From Maribacter sp. (lineage in GTDB: Bacteria > Bacteroidota > Bacteroidia > Flavobacteriales > Flavobacteriaceae): DNA of 52,899 bases. Below are positions 8,837 to 17,214 of this stretch, piece by piece (position 1 is the stretch's first letter; each line of letters begins with the position of its first letter). The translations under genes and the position numbers were made by a program. The notes below the pieces were generated by a model, which saw only the letters and a program-made list of their open reading frames with translations, searched no databases and was not told the DNA's origin. Location: NCBI GenBank assembly GCA_029287355.1, contig JARFRH010000019.1, positions 1 to 52,899 of the forward strand. Reading direction: 5' to 3'.

Positions 8837-9364
8837 ATGCAAAAGGAAGACTGTTTCTACCTAGGCAAAATCGTTTCGAAATATAGTTTTAAGGGCGAGG
8901 TACTGGTAAAGATAGATACTGACGAACCCGAATTATACGATAATATGGAATCAGTTTTTGTTGCGCTCCGCAACAATCTGGTTCCATTTTTTATTACTAA
9001 ATGTCGATTACACAAGTCTCAATTATTGCGTATCGATTTTGAAGAAGTGAATTCAGAAGATGATGCGGAAAAGATTATGGGCTCAAAAATATATCTTCCA
9101 CTTTCATTTCTACCAAAACTAAAAGGGAATAAATTCTACTTTCATGAAGTCATCGGTTTTACCGTTATGGATGACGAACATGGTGATATCGGAATTATTC
9201 AAAGTGTAAACGATACTACTTCTCAAGCCCTTTTTGAAATCTTGAAAGGAGATAAACAAGTATTGATTCCTATCAATGATGATATTATCAACAAAGTAGA
9301 CCGTGAAAACAAGATGATTCATGTGACCACCCCTGAAGGCTTGGTAGCCCTTTATTTGTCTTAA
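8837..9364 (+). CDS. rimM: 16S rRNA processing protein RimM
   Basis: This 175-residue cytoplasmic ribosome-maturation factor binds S19 and helps assemble the 30S head. The RimM N-terminal beta-barrel is recognisable from 'LGKIVSKYSFKGEVLVK' (the family's G-x-I/V-x-x-x-G-hG-E pattern). The C-terminal PRC-barrel-like domain is recognisable from 'YFHEVIGFTVMD', then 'LFEILKGDKQVLIPIND' and 'PEGLVALYL'. Length is normal. It starts 15 bases after rpsP and shares its promoter. The usual trmD and rplS partners of other bacteria do not follow; the next thing downstream is gene debris. Confidence 0.95.
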   Translation: MQKEDCFYLGKIVSKYSFKGEVLVKIDTDEPELYDNMESVFVALRNNLVPFFITKCRLHKSQLLRIDFEEVNSEDDAEKIMGSKIYLPLSFLPKLKGNKFYFHEVIGFTVMDDEHGDIGIIQSVNDTTSQALFEILKGDKQVLIPINDDIINKVDRENKMIHVTTPEGLVALYLS

Positions 9365-9370
9365 GCAAGT

Positions 9371-9442
9371 CTATTTCAAAGCGACTTCTCAGCAGGTCAA
9401 AAATTTCTTGACTTCTTCCGCTGCATTCTTAGTTATTCAATA
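9371..9442 (-). pseudogene. Decayed 3' end of a second sugar isomerase-like gene
   Basis: Read on the minus strand, one frame gives NAAEEVKKFLTC, a TGA stop at 9389-9391, then EVALK and a TAG stop. This parallels, residue for residue, the last 20 residues of the intact isomerase-like protein at 10966-12012 (NAVEEVKKCLAFCEVALR), including the position of the final stop. The only clear breaks are the internal stop and the lack of any upstream reading frame. It is a relic of a duplicated or replaced paralogue between rimM and the CBM9-like gene. Confidence 0.65.
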
Positions 9443-9563
9443 AAAGCGATTATAGTTTGCCATTGTTGTGGGCAGCAACTATTAATTCTTGATTCCCTTA
9501 GACAATAGCCGCATTTTTTTTGGCCAAAACGACTTTTATGGAGAATGTCGATTATTCTTTTGC

Positions 9564-10640
9564 TTAATGACTTTTGAATTTTCCATCGTTTTCAATTACC
9601 AAAATAGAATTCGTAAAGGGGCTTTTCACCCAGATGTTCCATCCAGAGATATGTTCCTCTACAATTGCGGAAATCTTATGCCCAAAAATAATTGCGGGTG
9701 AGATTACTGATTGCCGATGAACATGCGGCTTATTTTTATCGGATCGTATCTTTCGATACTGTTCATATAAATACCATTTTATATGCTCGTCCCTTGGTAT
9801 TGAAAAATTTGCCAAGCCCCCTGTATCTTCCGAAAAATAGACATATCCCCACCTTTCCGGCTCATGCATGTTAATAACCCCTTGAGGCGACCAGACCCAA
9901 TTGTATTCTGGTAGAAAATTTCCGGCCTTATCTTTTTTTCTGGAATATCTTTTATCTAGAAGGCCAAAATTCCAATTGACCCGCGAAAAATTAATTCTCC
10001 AATATTCATTTTTTGGAATTTTTGTTTTTCCACCAGGTTCCGTATCAAAAGACCAAGGAATGGCAACTTCTACTGACCAGCCTTTGTCTACATCCGATGC
10101 ATCATTCAGCGTACCTTGAATATGTACTGCCGACTTTAGACCTTTAAAATCCCACCCACCTAATATCTTACCCTGATTGCGGTATGGTTTTGACAAGAAC
10201 AAATCCCATATCGTATTTAGAGCGTTCATTTCAAACTCATAATAATTATGGGTATCACCATCTGGATCAATAAAAATTTCAAAATCATTATTATAAAAAA
10301 TGATGGTATCCCGTTCCTTCAAATTTGCCCAAATGTGTGGTTCAGACAATTGAGCGTATAGGTATAGGTTTTGATCATCCCATGTCATCTTCATCCGGGT
10401 ATCATACGAAGGTTTTCTTTTTCCCTCAATATCTATGAACAGGTCAGACCATGCTGCTTTTTCCCAAGAAGCTTCATCTGGTTTGCCATCAATAGTCAAA
10501 TCGTCTATGGCTTTATTCGCGACATAAATCTTTGGGGGGTCTTGACTAAAACCAATTGCAAATTTGGCGCAAAGGAATATAAACGATAGAATAGTTTTCT
10601 TTCCTGTCAATGATAAAAGTAAGGTCATCTTGGTATTCAT
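9564..10640 (-). CDS. Exported CBM9-like carbohydrate-binding protein
   Basis: This is a 358-residue secreted protein with a signal peptide whose hydrophobic core spans roughly residues 15-31, ending 'FAIGFSQ'. The mature start 'IDDLTIDGKPDEASWEKAAW' is the hallmark of family 9-like carbohydrate-binding domains (DGxxDxxxW). Later come 'MKMTWDDQNLYLYAQLSEP', 'NDFEIFIDPDG' and 'GWSVEVAIPW', all typical of the same fold. The C-terminal third is unassigned. CBM9-like proteins bind sugars at chain ends and often accompany catabolic enzymes. The sulfatases, isomerase-like protein and haem protein nearby fit that use. No lipobox Cys is visible, so it is likely periplasmic or secreted. Confidence 0.85.
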   Translation of the reverse strand: MNTKMTLLLSLTGKKTILSFIFLCAKFAIGFSQDPPKIYVANKAIDDLTIDGKPDEASWEKAAWSDLFIDIEGKRKPSYDTRMKMTWDDQNLYLYAQLSEPHIWANLKERDTIIFYNNDFEIFIDPDGDTHNYYEFEMNALNTIWDLFLSKPYRNQGKILGGWDFKGLKSAVHIQGTLNDASDVDKGWSVEVAIPWSFDTEPGGKTKIPKNEYWRINFSRVNWNFGLLDKRYSRKKDKAGNFLPEYNWVWSPQGVINMHEPERWGYVYFSEDTGGLANFSIPRDEHIKWYLYEQYRKIRSDKNKPHVHRQSVISPAIIFGHKISAIVEEHISGWNIWVKSPFTNSILVIENDGKFKSH

Positions 10641-10965
10641 TTTTTGGTTGAGCTAAATTTACCAAAATATATAATCCACAAATCTTTGGGCAGTTTTACC
10701 GAAGATTCACCTTCTAATAAATTCATGGGAATTAATAGGTCCATTACAGTTGCTATTGAAAAAGTTGATGAAGTTGAAGCAACAATTTTCAATAAGGCGG
10801 TAATGGCAATATCAGTAGCTATTGGTCTGATACAGAAGATAGGATTTTAACCCTGATAGATGCATCCAAAATCCATAGACAGGTTTTGTCTTTTCTAAGC
10901 CGAAAACATCCTTATTATTGCCCTTTATATTTAAGCCTACCCTAAGTTTACCACTATTTGTACCG
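10641..10965. other. 325-bp spacer, possible gene debris
   Basis: No convincing gene. On the minus strand a 49-codon open stretch near 10813-10962 reads like protein (for example 'VGLNIKGNNKDVFGLEKTKP') but has no start and ends in a stop. A 68-codon plus-strand ORF at 10644-10850 has no recognisable motif. Both could be remnants; neither is called as a gene. Confidence 0.3.
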
Positions 10966-12012
10966 TTAGCGCAAAGCCACTTCACAGAACGCTAGGCATT
11001 TCTTGACTTCTTCTACGGCATTCGAATTTTCGGGCACTTCGTATTCCAATTCAACTGTTGCCGGAAAATTGTATTTATTGTTTCGTATGAGTTGTAGCGC
11101 TTGGGCAATAGGGGTATCGCCTTGCCCCCAAGAAAGGTTTCCCTTATCATGCTCTGGAGTTTGACGGTCCTTCAAATGCATGCTTTTTATTCGGTCATGT
11201 TTCGCTATGATAATCTCCATAGGCTTGGAATTTCCGGCGGCAACATAGTGTCCCAAATCTAGGTTGAGCGTGTTATATTCCGATTGTTCAAGAGCGGTAT
11301 CCCACAACGTAGGTGTTTGTTGCTCATGCCCGTGGTACCCAACATAAATTCCGTTCTTTTTGGCAAGGGTCCCCAAGCGCATGGTATGCGCATCATCACT
11401 CGGGTGCTCCACGGTAACATGGCTTGCACCGAGCATCTTTCCGGCCTTCATGCCCCATTCGATATCCGCGTCAGAATTGTCTTTCCCAAAGGTATTTCTA
11501 GGTTTAAAAGCGTAGATGTTGACTCCGGCATCATTGTACATTTTACGAAATTGAGCAAATTTATCCATGTCAGCAGTACTGCGCCATTCCGATACTTGCT
11601 TCTTATACGATTCTTGTTGTATCGTCATATCGGCTAATTCTTTTCCTTCTTCTTCCGTAATTTCACCATCACGTCTTTTTCGCATCAATCCCCACATTTT
11701 TGACATGTCCATTGGGTTTTCCGGTCTTCCTGCAAAAGTCTCAGCGGGATCACCGATTAGTTCTATGGCATTCATTCCAGAATCTAGAACATACTTCAAA
11801 GTGGCTTCGGCACTTTGGTCTTCCATACTTCTAAAAGAGTAGGTAATCACCCCAATCTGTACCCCATTGATCAATGAGTTGGGTTTCTTGTAATACTTCA
11901 AGATGCTGGGGGCACTAAAAAGGGAGGGGGGCATAATTGCCGACCCCACCGTGACAAGTGCCGTATTTCGAATGAATTTTCGTCTTCCTAATAATTTGTC
12001 TTGTTCTTTCAT
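10966..12012 (-). CDS. Tat-exported sugar phosphate isomerase/epimerase-like TIM-barrel protein
   Basis: This is a 348-residue protein of the xylose-isomerase-like TIM-barrel superfamily. It starts with a twin-arginine type leader (GRRKFIRNTALVTVGSA), so it is probably folded and exported to the periplasm. The barrel begins 'IGVITYSFRSM' and contains 'GMNAIELIGD', 'GYHGHEQQTP', 'NTLNLDLGHYVAAG', 'IKSMHLKDRQ' and 'ATVELEYEVPE', which provide the usual His, Asp and Glu metal ligands. Exported relatives sit beside Gfo/Idh oxidoreductases and DUF1080 proteins in sugar 3-keto pathways, so this may cooperate with the 39-44 kb locus. It is 9 bases downstream of the haem protein gene and co-transcribed. 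A decayed copy of its 3' end lies at 9371-9442. Confidence 0.88.
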   Translation of the reverse strand: MKEQDKLLGRRKFIRNTALVTVGSAIMPPSLFSAPSILKYYKKPNSLINGVQIGVITYSFRSMEDQSAEATLKYVLDSGMNAIELIGDPAETFAGRPENPMDMSKMWGLMRKRRDGEITEEEGKELADMTIQQESYKKQVSEWRSTADMDKFAQFRKMYNDAGVNIYAFKPRNTFGKDNSDADIEWGMKAGKMLGASHVTVEHPSDDAHTMRLGTLAKKNGIYVGYHGHEQQTPTLWDTALEQSEYNTLNLDLGHYVAAGNSKPMEIIIAKHDRIKSMHLKDRQTPEHDKGNLSWGQGDTPIAQALQLIRNNKYNFPATVELEYEVPENSNAVEEVKKCLAFCEVALR

Positions 12013-12021
12013 ATTAAGATG

Positions 12022-14796
12022 CTATTGAATGATTAGTTGTTCTTTTGTGATATCAGCCCCATAAAGCTTCATTTGACGAATCGACCAAGGAATCTCGAGG
12101 TCTTCTTCAGGACCAAAATCAGCAGCTAAAGTGATACGTAAAAATTTCAACTGCGTGGGTTTGAAAATTATGGCAATGTTAGCATGATTAGCAGTATTTT
12201 CAACAAGTGGCTGCCAATTAGTACCGTCAATTGAAACTTCTAGAATATAGGAACGAGGAAATGTTTGTAATGGAGGTGGTGCATCGGGTCGCCATCCCCT
12301 TGAAATCGGAGGGGCATTAAAATGCACTTCGGAGAGATTCATTTGCTTCGGAAATTCTATTTGAAACCACATTCCTCTTTTCTGATTCCCACCTGTACTC
12401 CATCCTTCAAAATTAAAGGCGCTGGCAGGCGACGCCGAACCGCCAATCCGAGTCGGAACGGTATGACTTGCAGTTATTTTCCATTCTTTGGAGGGTAAAA
12501 GAATTTGAGGTACATCACTGACCAGCTCATCATAGGTATATGGCTTCTCTCGTCCTTTGGTTTTTTGGCGTATTTGTGAGACCTCTTCTTTGGTAATCAT
12601 AGTCGCATGATTAGAAAGATTCGTTCGAATGTACGAGGTGACCGCTGCAATCCATTCATCAGACTGCTCTTTGTTGCCTACCATAATTCCTGCAGGATAG
12701 GACTTGCCGTCTAACGGCCCCTCCATTCCATGCATTACGGTTTTGATGATATAATCCGGATGCGATTGTACCCGAATCGACCCGCTCAATGGGGGTGCCA
12801 TAACCAAACCATCACCGACAGGGGTGCCGTTACCGTCATTACCATGACATTGCACGCAAAGTTCGTTGAAAATAATCTTCCCTTTCTCTAAATTCGATTT
12901 TTGTGCCTCTGAAATTTCAGCCCCCGAAATCTCCCACCAATTTCTAACTTCCGGTGGATTCAAAATCTGGCTACCTATGGTCTGTATCCCTTTAGCTTTA
13001 CGTGTCTTAAGAAGTTCTTTTAAATGGCGTTTCAATTCAGGAACCTTTAAAACATGAGCCGTAAGTACTGCTTGTATCACTACATCAGTATCTTTATTCG
13101 ATAACAATTTAAAATACTCATCGGACAACGATTTACTTCCGGTTTTGTATAAGGTCTCACTTGCTCGAAGTGCCTGAATCCGCATTCTCGGACTGGGATC
13201 ATTGAACAGGTCTAGAAGTAAATCAGGAGTAAGGGTGCCCAATCCTTCTAAACACCAAAGCGCATGAAAGCGGGCCATAAGATTTTGATTTTCTTTGACC
13301 ATAGCTTCCAATTGTGGCGAAATACTTTTGTCTTTTGATAATACGATCAACTGTTGCGCCTTATCACGCCACCACCCGTTTTCATGTTCTAAATGCCCGA
13401 CCAGTTCGGCTGGTGACTCTTCGAGCATTTTGGGTTTGTTCATATCGCGTGACTTACTATCATGGGTTATGCGCCAAATTCTGCCTAATTGAATAACCTT
13501 GTCTAACTGATATTGCTTGATTTTATACCGCAAATAAGTGCCTTCTTGTGCCCAATTTCCCTCTTGAATAATACCATGATACATGTCGGCGATATAGAGT
13601 GTGCCGTCTGGGGCTGTGACCATATCAACTGGTCGAAATAGGGGGTCTGTTGATTTCAGGAATTCGGACTTTTGCTCTTGATAGGGGTTGTGTAATGTGG
13701 TCAATCCTTCGGTTACGACCGGATCAACCTGACGAATGATTCTAGCAACCGGTTCCCCATAGAACAATTGACCATAAAGTTCTTTTGGTAAGCGATCGCC
13801 TCTGTAAATATCATTTCCTGCAGCACCTGTTACCCGTTTGGGTCCTCCAGTGTCCTCTCGAACCCTATCCATACCTTCTTGTAGGTCAGCGACCTTAACG
13901 ACTGCCCCCCATGGCTCCTCAAAACCCTCGGCGTAATTGTTTTCATATTTAAAATTACCGTAATGCACCGGAAATTGAAACTGCGAGGGCAGGCCACTTG
14001 CCCCACCCAAAAACCAAAGTTTACCATCATCATCATGGGTAACGCCCCACTGCGCTCTGTTATAACCGGTATTTTCGCGAATTATTCCTGCCGGCGTTTC
14101 CCTTATACGAAAAGCATTATAGGTGCTATATAGCCAATTATCCATATTGTAATACATAAAGGCCTGTTGATGCTCTACATTACCTGAACGTCCATATTTA
14201 TTCGTGAAGAATTCTTTTTTGTCGGCCTTACCATCACCATCGGTATCGGAATATTTGTAAACAATATCTTCGTCCGAATTCATGGTCAAAACGGCATCTT
14301 TTCCGTAAGGCAGTACAAAACGCGGAAAAATAAGACTGTCAACAAAGACCGTTCCTGTTTCATATACTCCATCATTATCGGTATCGGCCCATCGCGATAT
14401 TCTACTTACCGGTTCTAAGGTACCCTCTGAATCTATGTTCAACATATATGTGCGCAACTCCAATACGAACATTCGGCCGTTACCATCGAAAGCAATCGCC
14501 CCTGGCTGTTCTATTTGAGGCTCGGTAAGAATCGGCGTTATATGATACCCTTCGGGCAAAATAAATGTTTTTGCCTCTTCGTTGGCATATAAAGGTAGTA
14601 CTGGTTTTTTTTGCGCTACATCAATACCTTTCCAATCTTCATGTTCGGGATCTATTCCTTGAGGTAGCGGAAGTTTGGGAAGGGAGTCAGACATTGCTCC
14701 GATGACCTGATCTACCGGATGCCGTTCTTTTTGCACCGGCGTACAATTATAAAGAAATACAAAACAGGCTATTAAGACAACAGGCTTATAATACAT
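12022..14796 (-). CDS. Lipoprotein haem-binding dehydrogenase-like protein with cytochrome c and discoidin domains
   Basis: From the ATG at 14796 the protein is 924 residues with a lipoprotein signal ending LYNC. Residues about 60-450 are a beta-propeller of the PVC-type haem-binding/membrane-bound dehydrogenase kind ('FVLELRTYMLNIDSEG', 'DGKLWFLGG', 'PDGTLYIADMYHG'). Then come HEAT-like helices ('RFHALWCLEGLG', 'PRMRIQALRASETL'), and a c-type cytochrome domain with CVQCH near residue 647, followed by a distal 'MVMGNK'-like region. The C-terminal 120 residues resemble an F5/8 type C (discoidin) sugar-binding domain ('FEGWSTGGNQKRGMW', 'SYILEVSIDGTNW'). This implies envelope-anchored electron transfer on a carbohydrate. 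Alternative start 14838 adds 14 residues before the signal and is less likely. Confidence 0.87.
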   Translation of the reverse strand: MYYKPVVLIACFVFLYNCTPVQKERHPVDQVIGAMSDSLPKLPLPQGIDPEHEDWKGIDVAQKKPVLPLYANEEAKTFILPEGYHITPILTEPQIEQPGAIAFDGNGRMFVLELRTYMLNIDSEGTLEPVSRISRWADTDNDGVYETGTVFVDSLIFPRFVLPYGKDAVLTMNSDEDIVYKYSDTDGDGKADKKEFFTNKYGRSGNVEHQQAFMYYNMDNWLYSTYNAFRIRETPAGIIRENTGYNRAQWGVTHDDDGKLWFLGGASGLPSQFQFPVHYGNFKYENNYAEGFEEPWGAVVKVADLQEGMDRVREDTGGPKRVTGAAGNDIYRGDRLPKELYGQLFYGEPVARIIRQVDPVVTEGLTTLHNPYQEQKSEFLKSTDPLFRPVDMVTAPDGTLYIADMYHGIIQEGNWAQEGTYLRYKIKQYQLDKVIQLGRIWRITHDSKSRDMNKPKMLEESPAELVGHLEHENGWWRDKAQQLIVLSKDKSISPQLEAMVKENQNLMARFHALWCLEGLGTLTPDLLLDLFNDPSPRMRIQALRASETLYKTGSKSLSDEYFKLLSNKDTDVVIQAVLTAHVLKVPELKRHLKELLKTRKAKGIQTIGSQILNPPEVRNWWEISGAEISEAQKSNLEKGKIIFNELCVQCHGNDGNGTPVGDGLVMAPPLSGSIRVQSHPDYIIKTVMHGMEGPLDGKSYPAGIMVGNKEQSDEWIAAVTSYIRTNLSNHATMITKEEVSQIRQKTKGREKPYTYDELVSDVPQILLPSKEWKITASHTVPTRIGGSASPASAFNFEGWSTGGNQKRGMWFQIEFPKQMNLSEVHFNAPPISRGWRPDAPPPLQTFPRSYILEVSIDGTNWQPLVENTANHANIAIIFKPTQLKFLRITLAADFGPEEDLEIPWSIRQMKLYGADITKEQLIIQ

Positions 14797-14854
14797 TAGA
14801 CTTGCTCTTTTTTTAAAGTCGTTCGAAGAATGCCACATTCCTATTATTTTTAAT

Positions 14855-14878
14855 CATGAATGCATGAATGCATGAAAA
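14855..14878. repeat. Three tandem 8-bp repeats CATGAATG
   Basis: Two exact copies and one near copy of CATGAATG lie end to end in the divergent spacer between the haem protein gene and the second sulfatase gene. They may be a slippage tract in the shared promoter region. Confidence 0.75.
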
Positions 14879-14914
14879 TTAAGTATATTCAAACCAATTA
14901 ACAAGCTTTTCTTT

Positions 14915-16387
14915 ATGACTAACAAACTACATCGTAAATGTTCAAAATCCTTTTTAGGGGGTATGCTGTTATCCGTACTTCAAGTCTGCATTATAGCCTG
15001 TAAAGACAAAACTGAAAAATCGGTTGCTACGAAAGTTTCACCACCAAATGTGGTTCTGGTTTTTACTGATGATCAGGGCTATAATGACCTTGGTGTTTTT
15101 GGAGCGAATGATATTGCCACACCAAACCTGGACCAAATGGCTGCAGATGGTATAAAATTGACCAGCTATTATTCTGCCCAGGCCGTATGTTCTGCATCAC
15201 GCGCCGGAATCTTGACAGGTTGCTATCCCAACCGTATTGGGATTCACAATGCCTTAGGGCCAGGAAATACCCACGGAATAAACGAATCGGAAACTACCAT
15301 GGCGGAAATGCTGAAAGCGAAGGGATATAAGACAGCTATTTATGGGAAGTGGCATTTGGGACATCACCAAAAATTTCTACCGACAAGGCACGGATTCGAT
15401 GAATGGTTCGGCATTCCCTATTCAAATGATATGTGGCCTTTTCATCCACAGCAAGGCCCTGTTTTTAATTTTCCCGATTTACCACTTTATGAAAACGAGA
15501 CCATCATCGATACGCTATTGGAGCAATCGCAATTAACTACCCAAATCACCGAACGTAGTGTGGATTTTATAAATCGCAATAAAGACAATCCGTTCTTTTT
15601 ATACGTGCCACATCCGCAACCGCATGTGCCTTTATTTGTATCGGATAAGTTCAAGGGAAAATCAAATAGGGGCCTGTATGGGGATGTCATCATGGAAATC
15701 GATTGGTCCGTCGGAGAAATTCTAAGGGCCTTGAAAGCAAATGGCCTAGAAGAAAACACTATCGTTATTTTCACCTCGGATAATGGCCCATGGTTGTCTT
15801 ACGGCAACCACGCTGGAAGTGCGTTTCCGCTTCGAGAAGGCAAAGGAACTGCTTGGGAAGGCGGTCAGCGCGAACCTTTTATCATGAAATATCCTGATAA
15901 GTTGAAACCCGGTAGAATATTAGATACTCCGATAATGGCAATAGATATGCTTCCTACTATTGCAGAGCTAACAAACGCAGATCTTCCCATAAAAACCATA
16001 GATGGCAAAAGTGTTTGGAAAGTACTCACAGGTGAATCAAAAGAAAACCCACAAGAAGCTTATTTCTTCTATTACCGTGTGAACGAACTTTTCGGGGTTC
16101 GTTATGGCAAATGGAAATTATACTTCCCACATCGGTATCGCACGATGAGCGGACAAGAATTGGGCAAAGACGGATTACCGGGCGATTACAAAATGATCGA
16201 TATGGAAAAAATTGAATTATATGATGTGGTCAGTGATATTAGTGAAACAAAAAACGTTGCGGAAGAAAATCCTGAAGTGGTAGAAAAAATCAAATTACTT
16301 GCGAATGCTATGAGAGCGCGATTAGGGGATTCGCTGTTAGCATTGGAAGGTTCGGAAACCAGACCTGCAGGCCAATTGAATGAATAG
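14915..16387 (+). CDS. Lipoprotein arylsulfatase (S1 family)
   Basis: This is a second formylglycine sulfatase, 490 residues. The signal peptide ends in lipobox IIAC with Cys29. The metal site is 'FTDDQGYNDLG'. The active-site motif is CSASR with Cys92, the C-x-A-S-R variant rather than C-x-P-S-R, followed by AGILTG. 'GKWHLGHH' and 'FTSDNGPWLS' complete the site. It is clearly related to the sulfatase at 6576 (shared 'GFDxWFGIPYSNDM' and 'SDKFKGKSNRGLYGD' type segments) but not a recent copy. It diverges from the haem/cytochrome protein gene over a 118-base spacer and probably shares control with it. Substrate unknown. Confidence 0.92.
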   Translation: MTNKLHRKCSKSFLGGMLLSVLQVCIIACKDKTEKSVATKVSPPNVVLVFTDDQGYNDLGVFGANDIATPNLDQMAADGIKLTSYYSAQAVCSASRAGILTGCYPNRIGIHNALGPGNTHGINESETTMAEMLKAKGYKTAIYGKWHLGHHQKFLPTRHGFDEWFGIPYSNDMWPFHPQQGPVFNFPDLPLYENETIIDTLLEQSQLTTQITERSVDFINRNKDNPFFLYVPHPQPHVPLFVSDKFKGKSNRGLYGDVIMEIDWSVGEILRALKANGLEENTIVIFTSDNGPWLSYGNHAGSAFPLREGKGTAWEGGQREPFIMKYPDKLKPGRILDTPIMAIDMLPTIAELTNADLPIKTIDGKSVWKVLTGESKENPQEAYFFYYRVNELFGVRYGKWKLYFPHRYRTMSGQELGKDGLPGDYKMIDMEKIELYDVVSDISETKNVAEENPEVVEKIKLLANAMRARLGDSLLALEGSETRPAGQLNE

Positions 16388-16398
16388 CATAAAATATA

Positions 16399-16480
16399 CC
16401 GTGATGTCGAGCAGCGTCGAGAAGATAGTGGCAGAAATGGTTGTCGACCTTCGATTATGCTCAGGGTGACAACTTAGACT
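16399..16480. repeat. Interspersed spacer repeat (GTCGAGCAGCGTCGAG ... CTCAGGGTGACAAC)
   Basis: The stretch has imperfect complementary arms around GTCGAG/TCGAC and a closing CTCAGGGTGACA. Related endings (CTCGGGGTGACA or CTCGGGGTGACC) occur at 46910-46921 and 45619-45630. It resembles flavobacterial spacer repeats, probably non-coding. Confidence 0.45.
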
Positions 16481-16497
16481 GATCGTAAAAACAAAAA

Positions 16498-17211
16498 TTG
16501 AACAAACCTTTCAAATTCAAACAATTCACTGTTCATCAAGACCGCTGTGCCATGAAAATCGGTACTGATGGTGTACTTCTTGGTGCCTGGGCAACAATTC
16601 AAAACGAAAATTCGTCAATCTTGGATATTGGCGCCGGCACCGGACTACTATCCTTAATGTTGGCACAACGAAGTCTTGCAGAAAACATAGAGGCATTGGA
16701 AATTGATGAAGAAGCCTATGAACAATGTGTTGAGAATTTTGAGGCCTCCCCTTGGGCGGACAGGCTGTTTTGTTATCATGCCGGATTGGATGAGTTTATC
16801 GAGGAGTTGGCCGAGCCCTTTGATTTGATTATTTCCAACCCGCCATTTTATTCGGAAGCCGTTACCAGTGGAAATACTTCTCGAGACACCGCAAGGCAAA
16901 ATCAATCTTTGCCTTTTGACGAATTGTTAGAGGGGGTCTCAAAATTACTTTCACCCGATGGCCTTTTTACGACCATTGTGCCTTTTAAAGAGGAACAGGC
17001 TTTTGTTAGGTTGGCTGCTTCCTTTGGGCTTTTTCCCAATAGGATTTTAAGGGTTAAGGGAAACTCCTCCGTAGAGGTAAAAAGAAGTCTATTGGAATTC
17101 GGTTTTAAGGAAAGTGACGTTTCCGAAGACGAATTGACCATCGAAATAAAGCGACACGAATACACCGAGCAATACATCGAACTTACCAAAGAATTTTATT
17201 TGAAAATGTAA
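16498..17211 (+). CDS. trmN6: tRNA1(Val) (adenine(37)-N6)-methyltransferase
   Basis: This is a 237-residue cytoplasmic SAM-dependent methyltransferase of the TrmN6/YfiC group. Motif I reads 'LDIGAGTGLLSLML' (from residue 42). The N6-adenine catalytic motif NPPF is at 114-117, followed by YSEAVTSGN. The conserved beginning 'FKFKQFTVHQDRCAMKIGTDG' requires a start before residue 19; the only suitable codon is TTG at 16498, because the first in-frame ATG (16552) would remove this family-conserved segment. The TTG start is therefore inferred from homology. It converges with the amidinohydrolase gene, with only 3 bases between stop codons. Confidence 0.9.
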   Translation: MNKPFKFKQFTVHQDRCAMKIGTDGVLLGAWATIQNENSSILDIGAGTGLLSLMLAQRSLAENIEALEIDEEAYEQCVENFEASPWADRLFCYHAGLDEFIEELAEPFDLIISNPPFYSEAVTSGNTSRDTARQNQSLPFDELLEGVSKLLSPDGLFTTIVPFKEEQAFVRLAASFGLFPNRILRVKGNSSVEVKRSLLEFGFKESDVSEDELTIEIKRHEYTEQYIELTKEFYLKM

Positions 17212-17214
17212 TTG

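Noticed and set aside
8353-8842. Two long minus-strand ORFs (157 and 152 codons) opposite rpsP
   Set aside because: They are shadows of the GAG/GCT-rich repeat in rpsP. Their Ser/Ala- or Phe/Cys-rich products have no domain character, and the sense strand is an unmistakable S16 gene.
10644-10850. 68-codon plus-strand ORF in the CBM9/isomerase spacer
   Set aside because: It has no recognisable motif or clear promoter, and the opposite strand is also open there, so coding cannot be told from chance.
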